Below, one piece after another: positions 22,008 to 34,967 of a stretch of 64,000 nucleotides of DNA. The DNA is from Liquidambar formosana. Taxonomy: Eukaryota; Streptophyta; Magnoliopsida; Saxifragales; Altingiaceae. The first letter of the stretch is position 1; the number at the start of each line of letters is the position of its first letter. The translations under genes and the position numbers were made by a program. The notes below the pieces were generated by a model. The model saw only the letters and a list, made by a program, of their open reading frames with translations. It was not told where the DNA came from and made no database searches. The stretch is taken from the NCBI GenBank assembly GCA_039720395.1, contig CM077827.1, positions 15,601,615 through 15,665,614 of the forward strand. Reading direction: 5' to 3'.

Positions 22008-22344
22008 AAATATCATTTATTATTTAAGCAAGAAAATGACAGACTATGAGGTGAAGTACAATGCAATTGAAAAGGCTTGTGTAGCACTTGTATGGGCGAC
22101 GCAGAAACTCTGTCACTATATGATGTCCTTCAAAGTATTCTTGATAAGTCGCATGGATCCGTTGAAGTACCTGATAGAGAGGCCACTATTGTCATACAGA
22201 ACTGCTCGATGGTCAATTCTCCTTAATGAATTTGACATCAAGTATGTGAATCAAAATTCTATCAAGGGGAACATCATTGTAGATTACCTAGCCAACTGTC
22301 CTGTGTCATCATCTGCTTCGTTCAGCGATCAGTTTCCAAACGAG
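22008..22344 (+). pseudogene. Element T RNase H domain (pol fragment)
   Basis: Codons read IIYYLSKKMTDYEVKYNAIE, then ACVALVWATQKLCHYM, LISRMDPLKYLIERPLLSYR and ARWSILLNEFDIKYV. This is the Ty3/gypsy RT-linked RNase H, with the K-Y-N-A-I-E segment and the tether that leads to the next domain. It would degrade the RNA strand during reverse transcription. It is cut on the left by an old LTR and on the right by element B. Removing B with one copy of its target duplication (ACGAG/ATGAG) joins the frame to 41746-41965. Confidence 0.88.
22340..22344. other. Target site duplication of element B (left copy)
   Basis: ACGAG here, ATGAG at 41746-41750 on the other side. There is one mismatch, C to T, and the pol frame of T is continuous through this site once B is removed. 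Confidence 0.85.
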
Positions 22345-24002
22345 TGTTGGGAATCGAACAAGAGGGAAAAATACAAAGGCGGAATATAAAAATTTTTCCT
22401 ACGATTCCCAATCCCATGAATCTAACTATGCATAACACAAAATCAAACCCTAACTATGAAGAGGGTTAGAACACTTACAGGATTTTTGTCTTCTCCGTTT
22501 TGCTCCAAGCTTCTACTCCGGACAGCGGTGAATGAGCAGCCCAAGTGTGCTGCCTCCAACGGTATCCACACCCAGCTATAGCTTCAAGCCTTTTCTTTCT
22601 TCTTCCTTGTTGTTGCTAGAGGTGGAGAAGAGAGAGAGAGAGAAGAGAGCCTCCAAAGGGCTGGACGGCTAGGGTTTATTGTGCAAGCCTATTATGCCAT
22701 GTCACACATAAGTGTGACTTATATAGGCAGCCCACTAAAGGGGGCTGGCCATGGGGAAGAAACCCTAATAGGGTTATGTGTAATTACACTTAATTGCACA
22801 TTAACCCCTATTATTTGTATCAAATACAAATAGGCCTATAAAGAACTATTCTTTATTCACTAAAACCCTTTCTCTCATAGACTTTAAAGCCCTTCTTGCA
22901 TGATCAGTGTGTGACCCATTGGGTTCACATCATTAAGTAGTAGGAATAGCACGAGGTGTGCACAATGGAACTCTTTCCATTTAGGGTCTAATTGGAACTC
23001 CTTCCAATTCCCTAATTGATTATAACTCACTTATATCAATTAGGGCTTCTACTAACCATGAGTAACACCTAGCATATGGCTCATGGTGTGGTCCTTAATG
23101 AGGTGAATAGTCATTTACAAAGAACCCTTCTGTTATAGTTTATAGGTTACAATTGCATCCTTCCTTCAACACAATGTCTCCAATTGAACTAATAGGACAT
23201 GGAAGTCTGTCAAGTCCCTAGTTCAATTACTTTATACTCATTCATAGATATCAACTCATTGATGAACTCATGAAACTCTTTTCATATTCATCCTACCATG
23301 GCCATGGATTTAATGAGTTATATTATGAATGCTATATGAGACATTCTCTCTCTTTTTCCTGAGAGTGATGGATCCCTTGTTGATCACTCACATGCCTTCA
23401 CACACATAGCAGTAGGGCCAATGAACACCTTTGCAAACCCCTGAATAGGATTTGCACTTAGTGTTATCAAACTTCTAAAGCTATATGCATAAGATAACTA
23501 TGGTGTCTCAGGTCTAAGGATTACTTGTACCACTATAACAATGAGAAACTGATTGACAGGTAGGATAAAACTCCATTCAGTTTATCTCATATCTTTAGTC
23601 ACATTCAGTGTACCTATTCTCGCAATAGGCACCCACTTGTTGGTTGTAGTGTCTCCACACAAATAGCTTGAGACTAGCTATCCTCCTATAGAGTCAGCCT
23701 AACAAGTGCTAGTCCTATGGTTCATTACTGTCCATCATAGTGAACCTTCAACTAGGAATGCTTTAGGAGTTTAGTACAGAGATATATCTATAGTCTCAAA
23801 ATTACAACTCTTTGTAATTCCATATTCTCAACTCTAACTCCATGGACATATTATGTAAATATAAATGATACATATAAACATAATAGAATAAGCCCTTTTA
23901 TTAAATCAATAATAAATGTGACATACATAAATGAAATCAAATGATTGTTCCTAATCCCTAAACAATCATCTCTATGATTGGCTCTAGGGCATAATCCTAA
24001 CA
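22345..24002 (-). repeat. 3' LTR of element B
   Basis: 1658 bp, TG...CA ends on the element strand, followed by the purine tract (24004-24013, AAGTGGGAGA on minus). Confidence 0.96.
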
Positions 24003-24003
24003 A

Positions 24004-25278
24004 TCTCCCACTTGCACTAAAGCCAATCGACCATGTATCGCATACCTATCTTCTCAAGATGTTGGTCTTGGACATAACCAATTATGTTTTAAAGCTTTAG
24101 TCAGTAGGTCTACAAAAACTTTTGTAGATAATATCTTTTGTAATGTATCTATTACCTCTTCCAATGATTCCTCTAATCACTTGGAATTGTCACTCTATGA
24201 GTTTGGACTTTTGATGAGACCGTGATTCCTATACTTGAGCTATAGACCCATTATTGTCACAAAACAAGGTGTGGGCAACTCAATGGAAGGAACAACTCCA
24301 AGTTCTAAATGAACTTATAGATCCAAACAGTCTCCTAGACAATGCGACAATTAATTCACCCTTAATAATGGAATCCACTGTATCTTTCATACAGTTCTTC
24401 CATTAAGTATTTTACCAACTAAAGTGAATATAAAATATACCCCATATGGATTATATCCAAATCCATATACCCATCTACTATGAGTTTACAATTTCCATAT
24501 GCAATCCAATATTCCAAATTTGAATTGACTGATAACTATTTGTAACAATTACAACATAATAGCTATCAGGTTTAATACATAGTGTAGAATAAGGCTTCTT
24601 AACACTTTAAGAACCTTACTTGTGTTATCCTAGGGCACATACCCTTGAATAATGAATTCTTATCTGAAGTAAATCAGACCTCCCTTAGAATTCTCCATGT
24701 CGAACTCCTTCAACATTTCAACTATGTTTAATGACTTGGAGATACTTAGCAATCTATATGATCTATCTCTATAGATCTTGTTGGATGCTTCTACCAAATC
24801 TTTCATGAAGAAGTTTTTCTCAAAAACTAAAACTTCACATTAGATAACATTTATATATCATTCATAATGATTAGGATGTCATCTTATTGATAGGATAAAG
24901 AAAAACGATCGCACTCCCACTAACCTTTTATACACTCATGGTCCATCTATACAATGAGAGAAATCAAACAATTTGATTACTTCAACTTTATAGATGTTCT
25001 AATTACGAGAACCTTGTAGTCTATTAATAGACTTCTATAACTTACACACTTTTATGGTTTTTCACCATTTGATATAACATCTTTATATCCTTTTTGACAT
25101 ATCTTATATTCAAAATGTGTGTTTATAGATAACAAGATCCAAATGGATTTTAGCATAACTATTATCAAACAAGTTTCTTTATAGACAACTTTTTGCCTAT
25201 GTTGAAAACATTCTTAAATAGCTAAGCCTTTTAGGTCTCTACCAATCCATATTGGATTTAATGACTCTTAGTTATTTC
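24004..25278 (-). pseudogene. Element B polypurine tract and decayed pol 3' end
   Basis: Homologous to 2931-4210 of element C and to 32030-33303 of element A in reverse. The purine tract (24004-24013) and the terminal pol codons are present, but the YMDD-like core near 24886 is further altered (GATGTCATCTTATTGATAGG on plus), so B has lost even that motif. Element A interrupts it at 25278. Confidence 0.7.
25274..25278. other. Target site duplication of element A (left copy)
   Basis: ATTTC here and again at 34963-34967: a perfect 5-bp duplication. Element C near 4190-4215 shows the uninterrupted form of the target. Confidence 0.97.
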
Positions 25279-26936
25279 TGTTAGGATTATGCCCTAGAGC
25301 CAATCATAGAGATGATTGTGTAGGGATTCGGAACAATCATTTGATTTCATTTATGTATGTCACATTTATTATTGATTTAATAAAAGGGCTTATTCTATTA
25401 TGTTTATATGCATCATTTATATTTACATAATATGTCCACGGAGTTAGAGTTGAGAATATGGAATTACAAAGAGTTGTAATTTTGAGACTATAGATATATC
25501 TCTGTACTAAACTCCTTAAGCATTCCTAGTTGAAGGTTCACTATGATGGACAGTAATGAACCATAGGACTAGCACTTGTTAGGTTGACTCTATAGGAGGA
25601 TAGCTAGTCTCAAGCTATTTGTGTGGAGACACTACAACCAACAAGTGGGTGCCTATTATAAGAATAGGTACACTGAATGTGACCAAAGATATGAGATAAA
25701 CTGAATGGAGTTTTATCCTGCCTGTCAATCAGTTTCTCATTGTTATAGTGGTACAAGTAATCCTTAGACCTGAGACACCATAGTTGCCTTATGCATGTAG
25801 CTTTAGAAGTTTGATAACACTAAGTGCAGATCCTATTCAGGGGTCTGCAAAGGTGTTCATTGGCCCTACTGCTATGTGTATGAAGGCATGTGAGTGATTA
25901 ACAAGGGATCCATCACTCTCAGGAAAAAGAGAGAGAATGTCTCATATAGCATTCATAATATAACTCATTAAATCCATGGCCATGGTAGGATGAATATGAA
26001 AAGAGTTTCATGAGTTCATCAATGAGTTGATATCTATGAATGAGTATAAAGTAATTGAACTAGGGACTTGACAGACTTCCATGTCCTATTAGTTCAATTG
26101 GAGACATTGTGTTGAAGGAAGGATGCAATTGTAACCTATAAACTATAACAGAAGGGTTCTTTGTAAATGACTATTCACCTCATTAAGGACCACACCATGA
26201 GCCATATGCTAGGTGTTACTCATGGTTAGTAGAAGCCCTAATTGATATAAGTGAGTTATAATCAATTAGGGAATTGGAAGGAGTTCCAATTAGACCCTAA
26301 ATGGAAAGAGTTCCATTGTGCACACCTCGTGCTATTCCTACTACTTAATGATGTGAACCCAATGGGTCACACACTGATCATGCAAGAAGGGCTTTAAAGT
26401 CTATGAGAGAAAGGGTTTTAGTGAATAAAGAATAGTTCTTTATAGGCCTATTTGTATTTGATACAAATAATAGGGGTTAATGTGCAGTTAAGTGTAATTA
26501 CACATAACCCTATTAGGGTTTCTTCCCCATGGCCAGCCCCCTTTAGTGGGCTGCCTATATAAGTCACACTTATGTGTGACATGGCATAATAGGCTTGCAC
26601 AATAAACCCTAGCCGTCCAGCCCCTTGGAGGCTCTCTTCTCTCTCTCTATCTTCTCCACCTCTAGCAACAACAAGGAAGAAGAAAGAAAGGACTTGAAGC
26701 TCTAGCTAGGTGTGGATACCGTTGGAGGCAGCACACTTGGGCTGCTCATTCACCGCTGTCCGGAGTCGAAGCTTGGAGCAAAATGGAGAAGACAAAAATT
26801 CTGTAAGTGTTCTAACCCTCTTTGTAGTTAGGGTTTGATTTTGTGTTATGCATAGTTAGATTCATGGGATTGGGAATCGTAGGAAAAATTTTTATATTCC
26901 GCACTTCGATTTTTCCCTCTTGTTCAATTCCCAACA
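25279..26936 (+). repeat. 5' LTR of element A
   Basis: TGTTAGGATTATGCCC at the start, CCCAACA at the end, TATATAA box at 26556-26562, and a TC-rich leader segment near 26633-26650. Confidence 0.97.
26556..26562 (+). promoter_or_regulatory. TATA box of family N LTR
   Basis: TATATAA in GCCTATATAAGTCACAC, conserved in every family N LTR here (105-111; 34582-34588; minus-strand equivalents such as 1646-1652). Confidence 0.75.
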
Positions 26937-26937
26937 G

Positions 26938-26950
26938 TGGTATCAGAGCC
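26938..26950 (+). other. tRNA-iMet primer binding site of element A
   Basis: TGGTATCAGAGCC one base after the LTR. Confidence 0.97.
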
Positions 26951-28430
26951 ATGATTATGCATAATACAAAATACATATGGGCTGCTAATTATGGTGTAGT
27001 TGAATGATTCAAAAATCTGGAAAATTTTTCTGCATAATTGGTTTTCCTCCATGGCTGAACCTAGGGTTTGGAACCCTAGGTCAATTCTCTTCTACTCCTC
27101 TTCTAATTGATGGTTAAGTGTATCCATGGATGCAATAGGTTGCATAGGGTTTGAGTTTGGAGAAGAAGAATAAGGAAACTAGGGTTTTATAAAACTGTTA
27201 TGAACAGTTTTCATGGTTGCCATGAAAAACCGTCATCTTGTTTTGCCTGCCGAATTCAGAGTTCTTCTCCAAAATTTTCGAGCCATATATGGTTAGAAAG
27301 CTCTTTGAATAAGCTTTCCAACCCAACAAACGGTGCATCAATCCGAGTTCTGTAGTGAAAGTTATGAATTTTTTACTACAGGCTGTCTGGAAAGACAGTT
27401 TTGCTCGGGAATGATGCAATAGCCACAACTTTGAGTTATTGATGGAGATCAAAGGCATGGCAATGGTTGCCACCACTTGGCTTATGTTCTAGACATGGTA
27501 GGGAAAGGTACCCAAGCATTTAGATGCATCATAATTGGATTAAGATGCTAGAACAGAAGGAAGAAGGAGAAGAACACCATGGACGCTCAATCTGGGTTTT
27601 AGAACCCTAAGGTTCTTGCAATTAATTCTAATTAAAGCTGCTGTATTTATGATGGAAGATCGTTGTAGGATCATTATATATCATGTGTATATGATTTTCT
27701 TTAAGTTTCAAAAAGGTTTTGATGGAAAAAGATTCAAAAAGTTTGAAAATTTTTCATGAACAGCATAGCAGATTTTCTCTGCAGAAAAGTCATCAATGGA
27801 GTTTTGATTAGAACTTGAGTTAGGGAACTCCAAATTGCATGAAACCAATTGCATTAGTTTCCTAAGACATGTAGGATACTGGGAAAATTCGTTTGGTAGC
27901 CTAATTCATTCATCTTTCTGGGTTTTAAATCAATTTCTGACCATGGACAGTGTGCTGTCAAATTCTGGGCAGCCTACTGTTGTTTTAATTGTTTAGAACA
28001 ATTGGTGATGATTTGATCATCCAAACCTCTTCTATTAGCTTAGTATTTCATGTAGGGACATGATACAAAAGCTGGTTTCAATGTAGGAGTCAAATTGATA
28101 AGGATTTAGAAGCTATTGTGACCTTCAAGGTCTGCAACAATGGCTCCAGCAATGGGTTTTGGAAACCCTTATTGTTCTTGATGATGGCAGCCACTTCCAC
28201 CACTTCTCACGTGTCCAGAGGCTTGTCCCACACCCCTAGGATGTTCTCCCATGGCTGGCCATGGCCTCCCACAGTCGTTGGTGGCCATGGCAGCCTAGCC
28301 AAGCTCAGGCAGCCCCCTGGTAGTGATGGCTGCATAGAGTTAAGGATGAAACCCTAATTTTGAGTTAATGATGAAACCCTAATTTCATTATAGCATTAAT
28401 TAAAACCCTAATTGGAATATTAATTACCTT
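26951..28430 (+). other. Element A 5' internal region, no gag
   Basis: No sense frame with a Gag domain or zinc knuckle. The open stretch at 28118-28357 is conserved only to the extent of the nucleotide copies. The segment near 27240-27420 resembles leader sequence of plant LTR elements in style (for example GGTTAGAAAGCTCTTTGAAT) but has no assigned role. Confidence 0.55.
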
Positions 28431-28443
28431 AATTAAGAGTTAA

Positions 28444-28730
28444 TGATTGGTCATTAAATGACCAATCATGGTTATTGATTGTTAGGGTATAATTAATACC
28501 ATTAATGATGTCTAGGGTTAGGGTTTTGGAAACCCTAATTAGTGTAATTAATTAAGGGTAATTAATACCCTATTTGGCATTAATTAAACCCTAATCCCTT
28601 TTATTAAATACCATATGAACCTAGGGTTTTAATGATTGGACATTAAATGACCAATCATAAGGCATTTAATGATTAGGGCTTGCATTTAGGGTTTAGGGTT
28701 ATGCATTTAGGGTTTAGGGTTTTAGGAAAC
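28444..28730 (+). repeat. Palindrome pair and telomere-like motifs (element A)
   Basis: Palindromes with 12-bp arms lie at 28444-28468 (perfect arms) and 28633-28657 (one mismatch). TTTAGGG-type motifs fill 28685-28725. This is the homologue of 7499-7812. Confidence 0.8.
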
Positions 28731-29961
28731 CCTAATACACTAATTCATTATTTTAATGATTTTATTTAATTCCTATATTAATTATTTAATTAATATTGAT
28801 TAATTTTATAATGTTTTAAATGGTTTAAAACACAATTAGGGATTAAATTAAAATCTGGAAATTCTTAATTAAATGAAATTGTTTTGTTTAATTAAGGAAA
28901 CCCTAATATTGGATATTAGAGTTATTTTAGGAAACTTTACATGTTTTAAATTAATTTGATTAATTGAAACTGTAATGTCTTAAATGTTAAGACTTTATTT
29001 AATTCTGGATATTTTTGTTAAAACCTAATAAGATTAGGATGCATTAATGAGATTAATGTAAATCATTCAAGAGAATTACCATAATGCCCATATGTTTTAA
29101 TGCTTACAGTTTTTCTTTACATTATGCAATGAGATTGTATGTATGTGCTTGGATGATGATTATGGACTATACCCTTTAAACCAATTGTGATTGGCCGTCT
29201 TATGAATGGGATGTTATTATTTACAAGAGTTGTAATTTTATTAAGGTGATGTAATTTATTTGGGGCTTGCATGCCACCTTCCCTCTCCCTCTCTCTCTAT
29301 CATTCTCTTATGTACCCCACATTCCCCTTATGTATCCCTTTCTTTAAATTATGTAAATGTTATGTAATCGAGAGCGCACTAAGGAGCATGGTGGACCCAA
29401 AGGAGCATGATAGAGCCCAACAAGCCAATGGTGGAGACCATCAAGCCAAGGGAGCAGGACTTGAAAGCTTAGAGAAGTGTTTCAAGAAAGCATGCATGTT
29501 ACGAATGGTTTATTTTACGATCACCTACACCCACCTTAGACCTTGGATTCAATCTATTGGCTTGGATTGAATCCTCTCAAAGTCCATAATCATCATAGTG
29601 GGAGCTTAAATTTATGAGATAATTGTATTAGCTCCAATACCATAGTTTGGTATATGTTACCTATTCACTTAGGGACTAATATCAAAATATGGTACTTTAT
29701 ATATGTTGATATATAATAGCATGCGATGTATGATTTATAATAGCATGAGATGTATGATTATAAATAGCATAATTTATATGTTTAAATTTTGATACATAGG
29801 ATGCATGTTAATTTGATGAGACCCTTTAAAACCCCTCTTATTTAATATTAAGTTGAAAATGGAGAAGTCATTGGGGAATGAATTCTTCATTGCCTTCCAT
29901 CATTATAGGATCATCTAACGTCCCTTAATGTGGGTACCTGGCTGCAGACATGTAGGAGCTA

Positions 29962-30242
29962 CCCATATTAAAGACATTACTTGAAACTATCACATATGTA
30001 GATATCATGGGGTGCCTAAGCTGGTATATACCAAGAAACTAACATGTGAGGTATATATTTGGTGAAACATACCTGTGTGAATGATGGGCTTAACTTAACT
30101 AGGGAAGTATTCCAAGAAACTAACATGTGAGGAGTATGTACCCTAGAGGCAAAACGATTGGAATTTGCTTATGAAGCAATAGACAAAGAGTTGTCTTCTT
30201 ATTGTGGGTTAGAAGCCAAGAAACTAACATGTGAGGCTTCTA
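29962..30242 (+). repeat. Cluster of four stem-loops with a shared loop (element A)
   Basis: Loops AAGAAACTAACATGTGA lie at 30033-30049, about 30113-30129 and 30218-30234. Stems: TATATACC/GGTATATA (30025-30057, perfect 8 bp), TATTCC/GGAGTA with one G.T pair plus an outer GGG/CCC (about 30102-30143), and TAGAAGCC/GGCTTCTA (30210-30242, perfect 8 bp). A diverged fourth copy with CTTGAAACTATCACATATG lies at 29975-30005. There is no protein reading that explains conserved loops with unrelated stems. Confidence 0.85.
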
Positions 30243-32220
30243 GGTCACAGTGGGACCCCAATCCCCATTAGGAATGAGATTCCCAAATTCCATTAGAGGG
30301 TGTATGCAATTTGATAAAATAGTGGGAGGTACCATATGATTAAAGACCCAATCATTATGGATAAAAATGAAATCTAATTCTCTGTTTATGTAGATTACCT
30401 AATTACTCACCTCAAAACACCTAGTTCCTAATATATAGGATATTGATAGTTTGACTAAACCCGATTTCTTTGATTGACTTAGGAAATTGAGAATTGTTCT
30501 CAATTTCAAAAGATTGTTTATATGCTATTAGGCCTTTTATTAAAGGCCCTCCATAAAACATCCTAAGAAGAAAAAGACACTATGCGCAATTGGCATCTTG
30601 TTGCCATACTATATGATAGTATTTATGACTAATGAGCTTAAGAAGCAAAATTAGTTAATGCAAGTGCCTTTGATGTCCTACATCACCTACAAAGGTTGTA
30701 TTGTGAGTAAAATAATACTATAAAGTATAGTACTTGTAAAGGACTTCTTCTGGACTAGGATGTAATAAAAGTTGTTTATTAATAATCATTCTTTTGAAAA
30801 ATGATTAATCACATAGAATAGCTTGAGAAGCTAGATGTGATTTAAAATGGAAGCATAGAGGAAAGCAAGTCTTGAAAAGTCAAAGACAAAGAAATATAAT
30901 TATTTTGTAGTAAACATAAGGTATTGTAAAGGGAACTTGATAAAGTATCAGTCTTCCTAGAAGAACCAAACTTTTGAAGTTTTGGTTCATGCTCTAAACT
31001 AAATTGTTGGTTAGTTCTGCTTCTTGGTTTTTGGATTCTAGTGTAATCTAAATCGAAGCAGAAAGTTAAGTAGATAATAAGTTACCTTTAAAAATTTTAA
31101 TAGAGCAAGAGTTGCTAGATTAATTTTGGGAACTTATTTCTTAACTAGGTCATTTAAGACATTCTAGAAATTTGATTTCTGAATTTAAATGACTAATTAG
31201 AGCGAATGCAACGTATTTCGAGAATACAAGAGATGTAGAGACTCTCATTTAAATGTAACGATTATGACTTGGTTATGGGATGACCAAACCCATCTTTTAC
31301 TTGGTGAAGTGAATGAGTTACATTTATAATTTGACTATACATTGTGATGTATACAGTCATGTAGAGCATGCATTCAATTATAGTAGACTCATCTTAGAAT
31401 ACCATAGCTCAATGGTGAATCTAAGAGAACAAATTGAACCCTATTAAGATATGGTTTGATCCATGATGAGTTTTACTAACGTATCCATCTAGGATATACC
31501 TTAAAATTGCTACATATTGATAATTTAGGGTTCACTCCAGTTTTGTCCCAATTATATCAGATATGATATGGGAAGAAACCCAACTTATAGAAGTTAAGGC
31601 TTGGGCTTGTGCTACGTATGTCTGGAAACATAATGTAGACAATCTGGAAATACGGTCAAGTAAGTGTTGAATTGTGGTATATCCCAAAAGTGGTTGGGAT
31701 AGTATTTCTATTACCCTAATGAACAAAAGTTGTCCATTAGGATGTTTGCTGGATTTTCTTGAGAAAGAGTTCATTCAAGAAGATGCAAAAGTAGATAGAA
31801 TTTATAGAATTGTCTGTAAAGCCACAAACGAACAAAGATCCAACCCTTGTCTCTGTTAAGACAAAACCCTTAACTACACTACAATCTTTTCATAGATCAA
31901 ATTGGATATTTCTTAACAAAGAGAGATATTGTATCTCTATTAGAATGTGAAAGAATTGTTCTTTGGTGATAAAGATCACCAAGATAATCCTATTGATTAT
32001 GACTAGACGATGTTTCACATCAACTCGAGAAATGACTAAGAGTCATTAAATCCAATATGGATAGGTAGAGACCTAAAAGGCTTGGCTATTTAAGAATGTT
32101 TTCAACATAGGCAAAAAGTTGTCTATAAAGAAACTTGTTTGATAATAGTTATGCTGAAATCCATTTGGATCTTGTTATCTATAAACACACATTTTGAATA
32201 TAAGATATGTCAAAAAGGAT
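30243..32220 (+). other. Element A mid-region, decayed, no domain assigned
   Basis: Probably the remains of protease/integrase and early RT, but I can match no motif with confidence. The sequence equals 4010-5985 of element C in reverse complement, so it was shared before dispersal. Confidence 0.45.
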
Positions 32221-33290
32221 ATAAAGATGTTATATCAAATGGTGAAAAACCATAAAAGTGTGTAAGTTATAGAAGTCTATTAATAGACTACAAGGTTCTC
32301 ATAATTAGAACATCTATAAAGTTGAGGTAATCAAATTGTTTGATTTCTCTCATTGTATAGATGGACCATGAGTGTATAAAAGGTTAGTGGGAGTGCGATC
32401 GTTTTTCTTTATCCTAAGTATGGATGACATCATAATCATTATGAATGATATATGAATGTTATCTAATGTAAAGTTTTAGTTTTTGGAGAAAAACTAATTC
32501 ATGAAAGATTTGGCAAAAGCATTCAATAAGATCTATAGAGATAGATCATATAGATTGCTAAGTATCTCCAAATCATCAAACATAGTTGAAATGTTGAAGG
32601 AGTTCAACATGGAGAATTCTAAGGGAGGTCTGATTTACTTCAGATAAGAATTCATTATTCAAGGGCATGTGCCCTAGGATAACACAAGTAAGATTCTTAA
32701 AGTGTTAAGAAGCCTTATTTTACACTATGTATTAAACCTGATATCTATTATGTTGTAATTGTTACAAATAGTTATCAATCAATTCAAATTTGGAATATTG
32801 GATTGTATATGGAAATTGTAAACTCATAGTAGATGGGTATATGGATTTGGATATAATCCATATGGGGTATATTTTATATTCACTTTAGTTGGTGAAATAC
32901 TTAATGGAAGAACTGTATGAAAGATACAGTGGATTCCATTATTAAGGGTGAATTAATTGTCGCATTGTTTAGGAGACTGTTTGGATCTATAAGTTCATTT
33001 AGAACTTAGAGTTGTTCCTTCCATTGAGTTGCCCACACCTTGTTTTGTGACAACAATGGGTCTATAGCTCAAGTATAGGAATCACGGTCTCATCAAAAGT
33101 CCAAACACATAAAGTGACAATTCCAAGTGATTAGAGGAATCATTGGAAGAGGTAATAGATACATTACAGAAGATATTATCTACATAAGTTTTTGTAGACC
33201 TACTGACTAAAGCTTTAAAACATAATTGGTTATGTCTAAGACCAACATCTTGAGAAGATAGGTATGCGATACATGGTCGATTGGCTTTAG
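32220..33290 (+). pseudogene. Decayed Ty1/copia RT and RNase H in element A
   Basis: Readable in short alternating frames: SGSAIVFLILSMDDIII around 32390-32437, the RT core with Y-V/M-D-D degraded to S-M-D-D; ISKSSNIVEMLKEFNMENSK near 32561-32625; VDLLTKAL near 33209-33235 from the end of RNase H; and GMRYMVDWL plus stop at 33261-33290. The order and spacing are those of copia pol. Stops and shifts interrupt every part. The terminal stop is followed at once by the polypurine tract, as is normal for this group. Confidence 0.8.
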
Positions 33291-33293
33291 TGC

Positions 33294-33303
33294 AAGTGGG
33301 AGA
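33294..33303 (+). other. Polypurine tract of element A
   Basis: AAGTGGGAGA immediately before the 3' LTR, intact in A, B and C. Confidence 0.85.
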
Positions 33304-33304
33304 T

Positions 33305-34962
33305 TGTTAGGATTATGCCCTAGAGCCAATCATAGAGATGATTGTGTAGGGATTCGGAACAATCATTTGATTTCATTTATGTATGTCACATTTATTATTG
33401 ATTTAATAAAAGGGCTTATTCTATTATGTTTATATGCATCATTTATATTTACATAATATGTCCACGGAGTTAGAGTTGAGAATATGGAATTACAAAGAGT
33501 TGTAATTTTGAGACTATAGATATATCTCTGTACTAAACTCCTTAAGCATTCCTAGTTGAAGGTTCACTATGATGGACAGTAATGAACCATAGGACTAGCA
33601 CTTGTTAGGTTGACTCTATAGGAGGATAGCTAGTCTCAAGCTATTTGTGTGGAGACACTACAACCAACAAGTGGGTGCCTATTATAAGAATAGGTACACT
33701 GAATGTGACCAAAGATATGAGATAAACTGAATGGAGTTTTATCCTGCCTGTCAATCAGTTTCTCATTGTTATAGTGGTACAAGTAATCCTTAGACCTGAG
33801 ACACCATAGTTGCCTTATGCATGTAGCTTTAGAAGTTTGATAACACTAAGTGCAGATCCTATTCAGGGGTCTGCAAAGGTGTTCATTGGCCCTACTGCTA
33901 TGTGTATGAAGGCATGTGAGTGATTAACAAGGGATCCATCACTCTCAGGAAAAAGAGAGAGAATGTCTCATATAGCATTCATAATATAACTCATTAAATC
34001 CATGGCCATGGTAGGATGAATATGAAAAGAGTTTCATGAGTTCATCAATGAGTTGATATCTATGAATGAGTATAAAGTAATTGAACTAGGGACTTGACAG
34101 ACTTCCATGTCCTATTAGTTCAATTGGAGACATTGTGTTGAAGGAAGGATGCAATTGTAACCTATAAACTATAACAGAAGGGTTCTTTGTAAATGACTAT
34201 TCACCTCATTAAGGACCACACCATGAGCCATATGCTAGGTGTTACTCATGGTTAGTAGAAGCCCTAATTGATATAAGTGAGTTATAATCAATTAGGGAAT
34301 TGGAAGGAGTTCCAATTAGACCCTAAATGGAAAGAGTTCCATTGTGCACACCTCGTGCTATTCCTACTACTTAATGATGTGAACCCAATGGGTCACACAC
34401 TGATCATGCAAGAAGGGCTTTAAAGTCTATGAGAGAAAGGGTTTTAGTGAATAAAGAATAGTTCTTTATAGGCCTATTTGTATTTGATACAAATAATAGG
34501 GGTTAATGTGCAGTTAAGTGTAATTACACATAACCCTATTAGGGTTTCTTCCCCATGGCCAGCCCCCTTTAGTGGGCTGCCTATATAAGTCACACTTATG
34601 TGTGACATGGCATAATAGGCTTGCACAATAAACCCTAGCCGTCCAGCCCCTTGGAGGCTCTCTTCTCTCTCTCTATCTTCTCCACCTCTAGCAACAACAA
34701 GGAAGAAGAAAGAAAGGACTTGAAGCTCTAGCTAGGTATGGATACCGTTGGAGGCAGCACACTTGGGCTGCTCATTCACCGCTGTCCGGAGTCGAAGCTT
34801 GGAGCAAAATGGAGAAGACAAAAATTCTGTAAGTGTTCTAACCCTCTTTGTAGTTAGGGTTTGATTTTGTGTTATGCATAGTTAGATTCATGGGATTGGG
34901 AATCGTAGGAAAAATTTTTATATTCCGCACTTCGATTTTTCCCTCTTGTTCAATTCCCAACA
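33305..34962 (+). repeat. 3' LTR of element A
   Basis: 1658 bp, offset 8026 from the 5' LTR with a single substitution found by eye (34738). TATATAA at 34582-34588. Followed by the target duplication ATTTC at 34963-34967. Confidence 0.97.
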
Positions 34963-34967
34963 ATTTC

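Larger units (their letters stand above)
25279..34962 (+). mobile_element. Family N element A (complete, youngest)
   Basis: 5' LTR 25279-26936, tRNA-iMet site 26938-26950, internal 26937-33304, purine tract 33294-33303, 3' LTR 33305-34962, flanked by perfect ATTTC duplications. Both LTRs are 1658 bp, and the only difference I found is G at 26712 versus A at 34738. Despite this recent jump there is no usable gag or pol frame, so the element was mobilised in trans. Confidence 0.97.
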
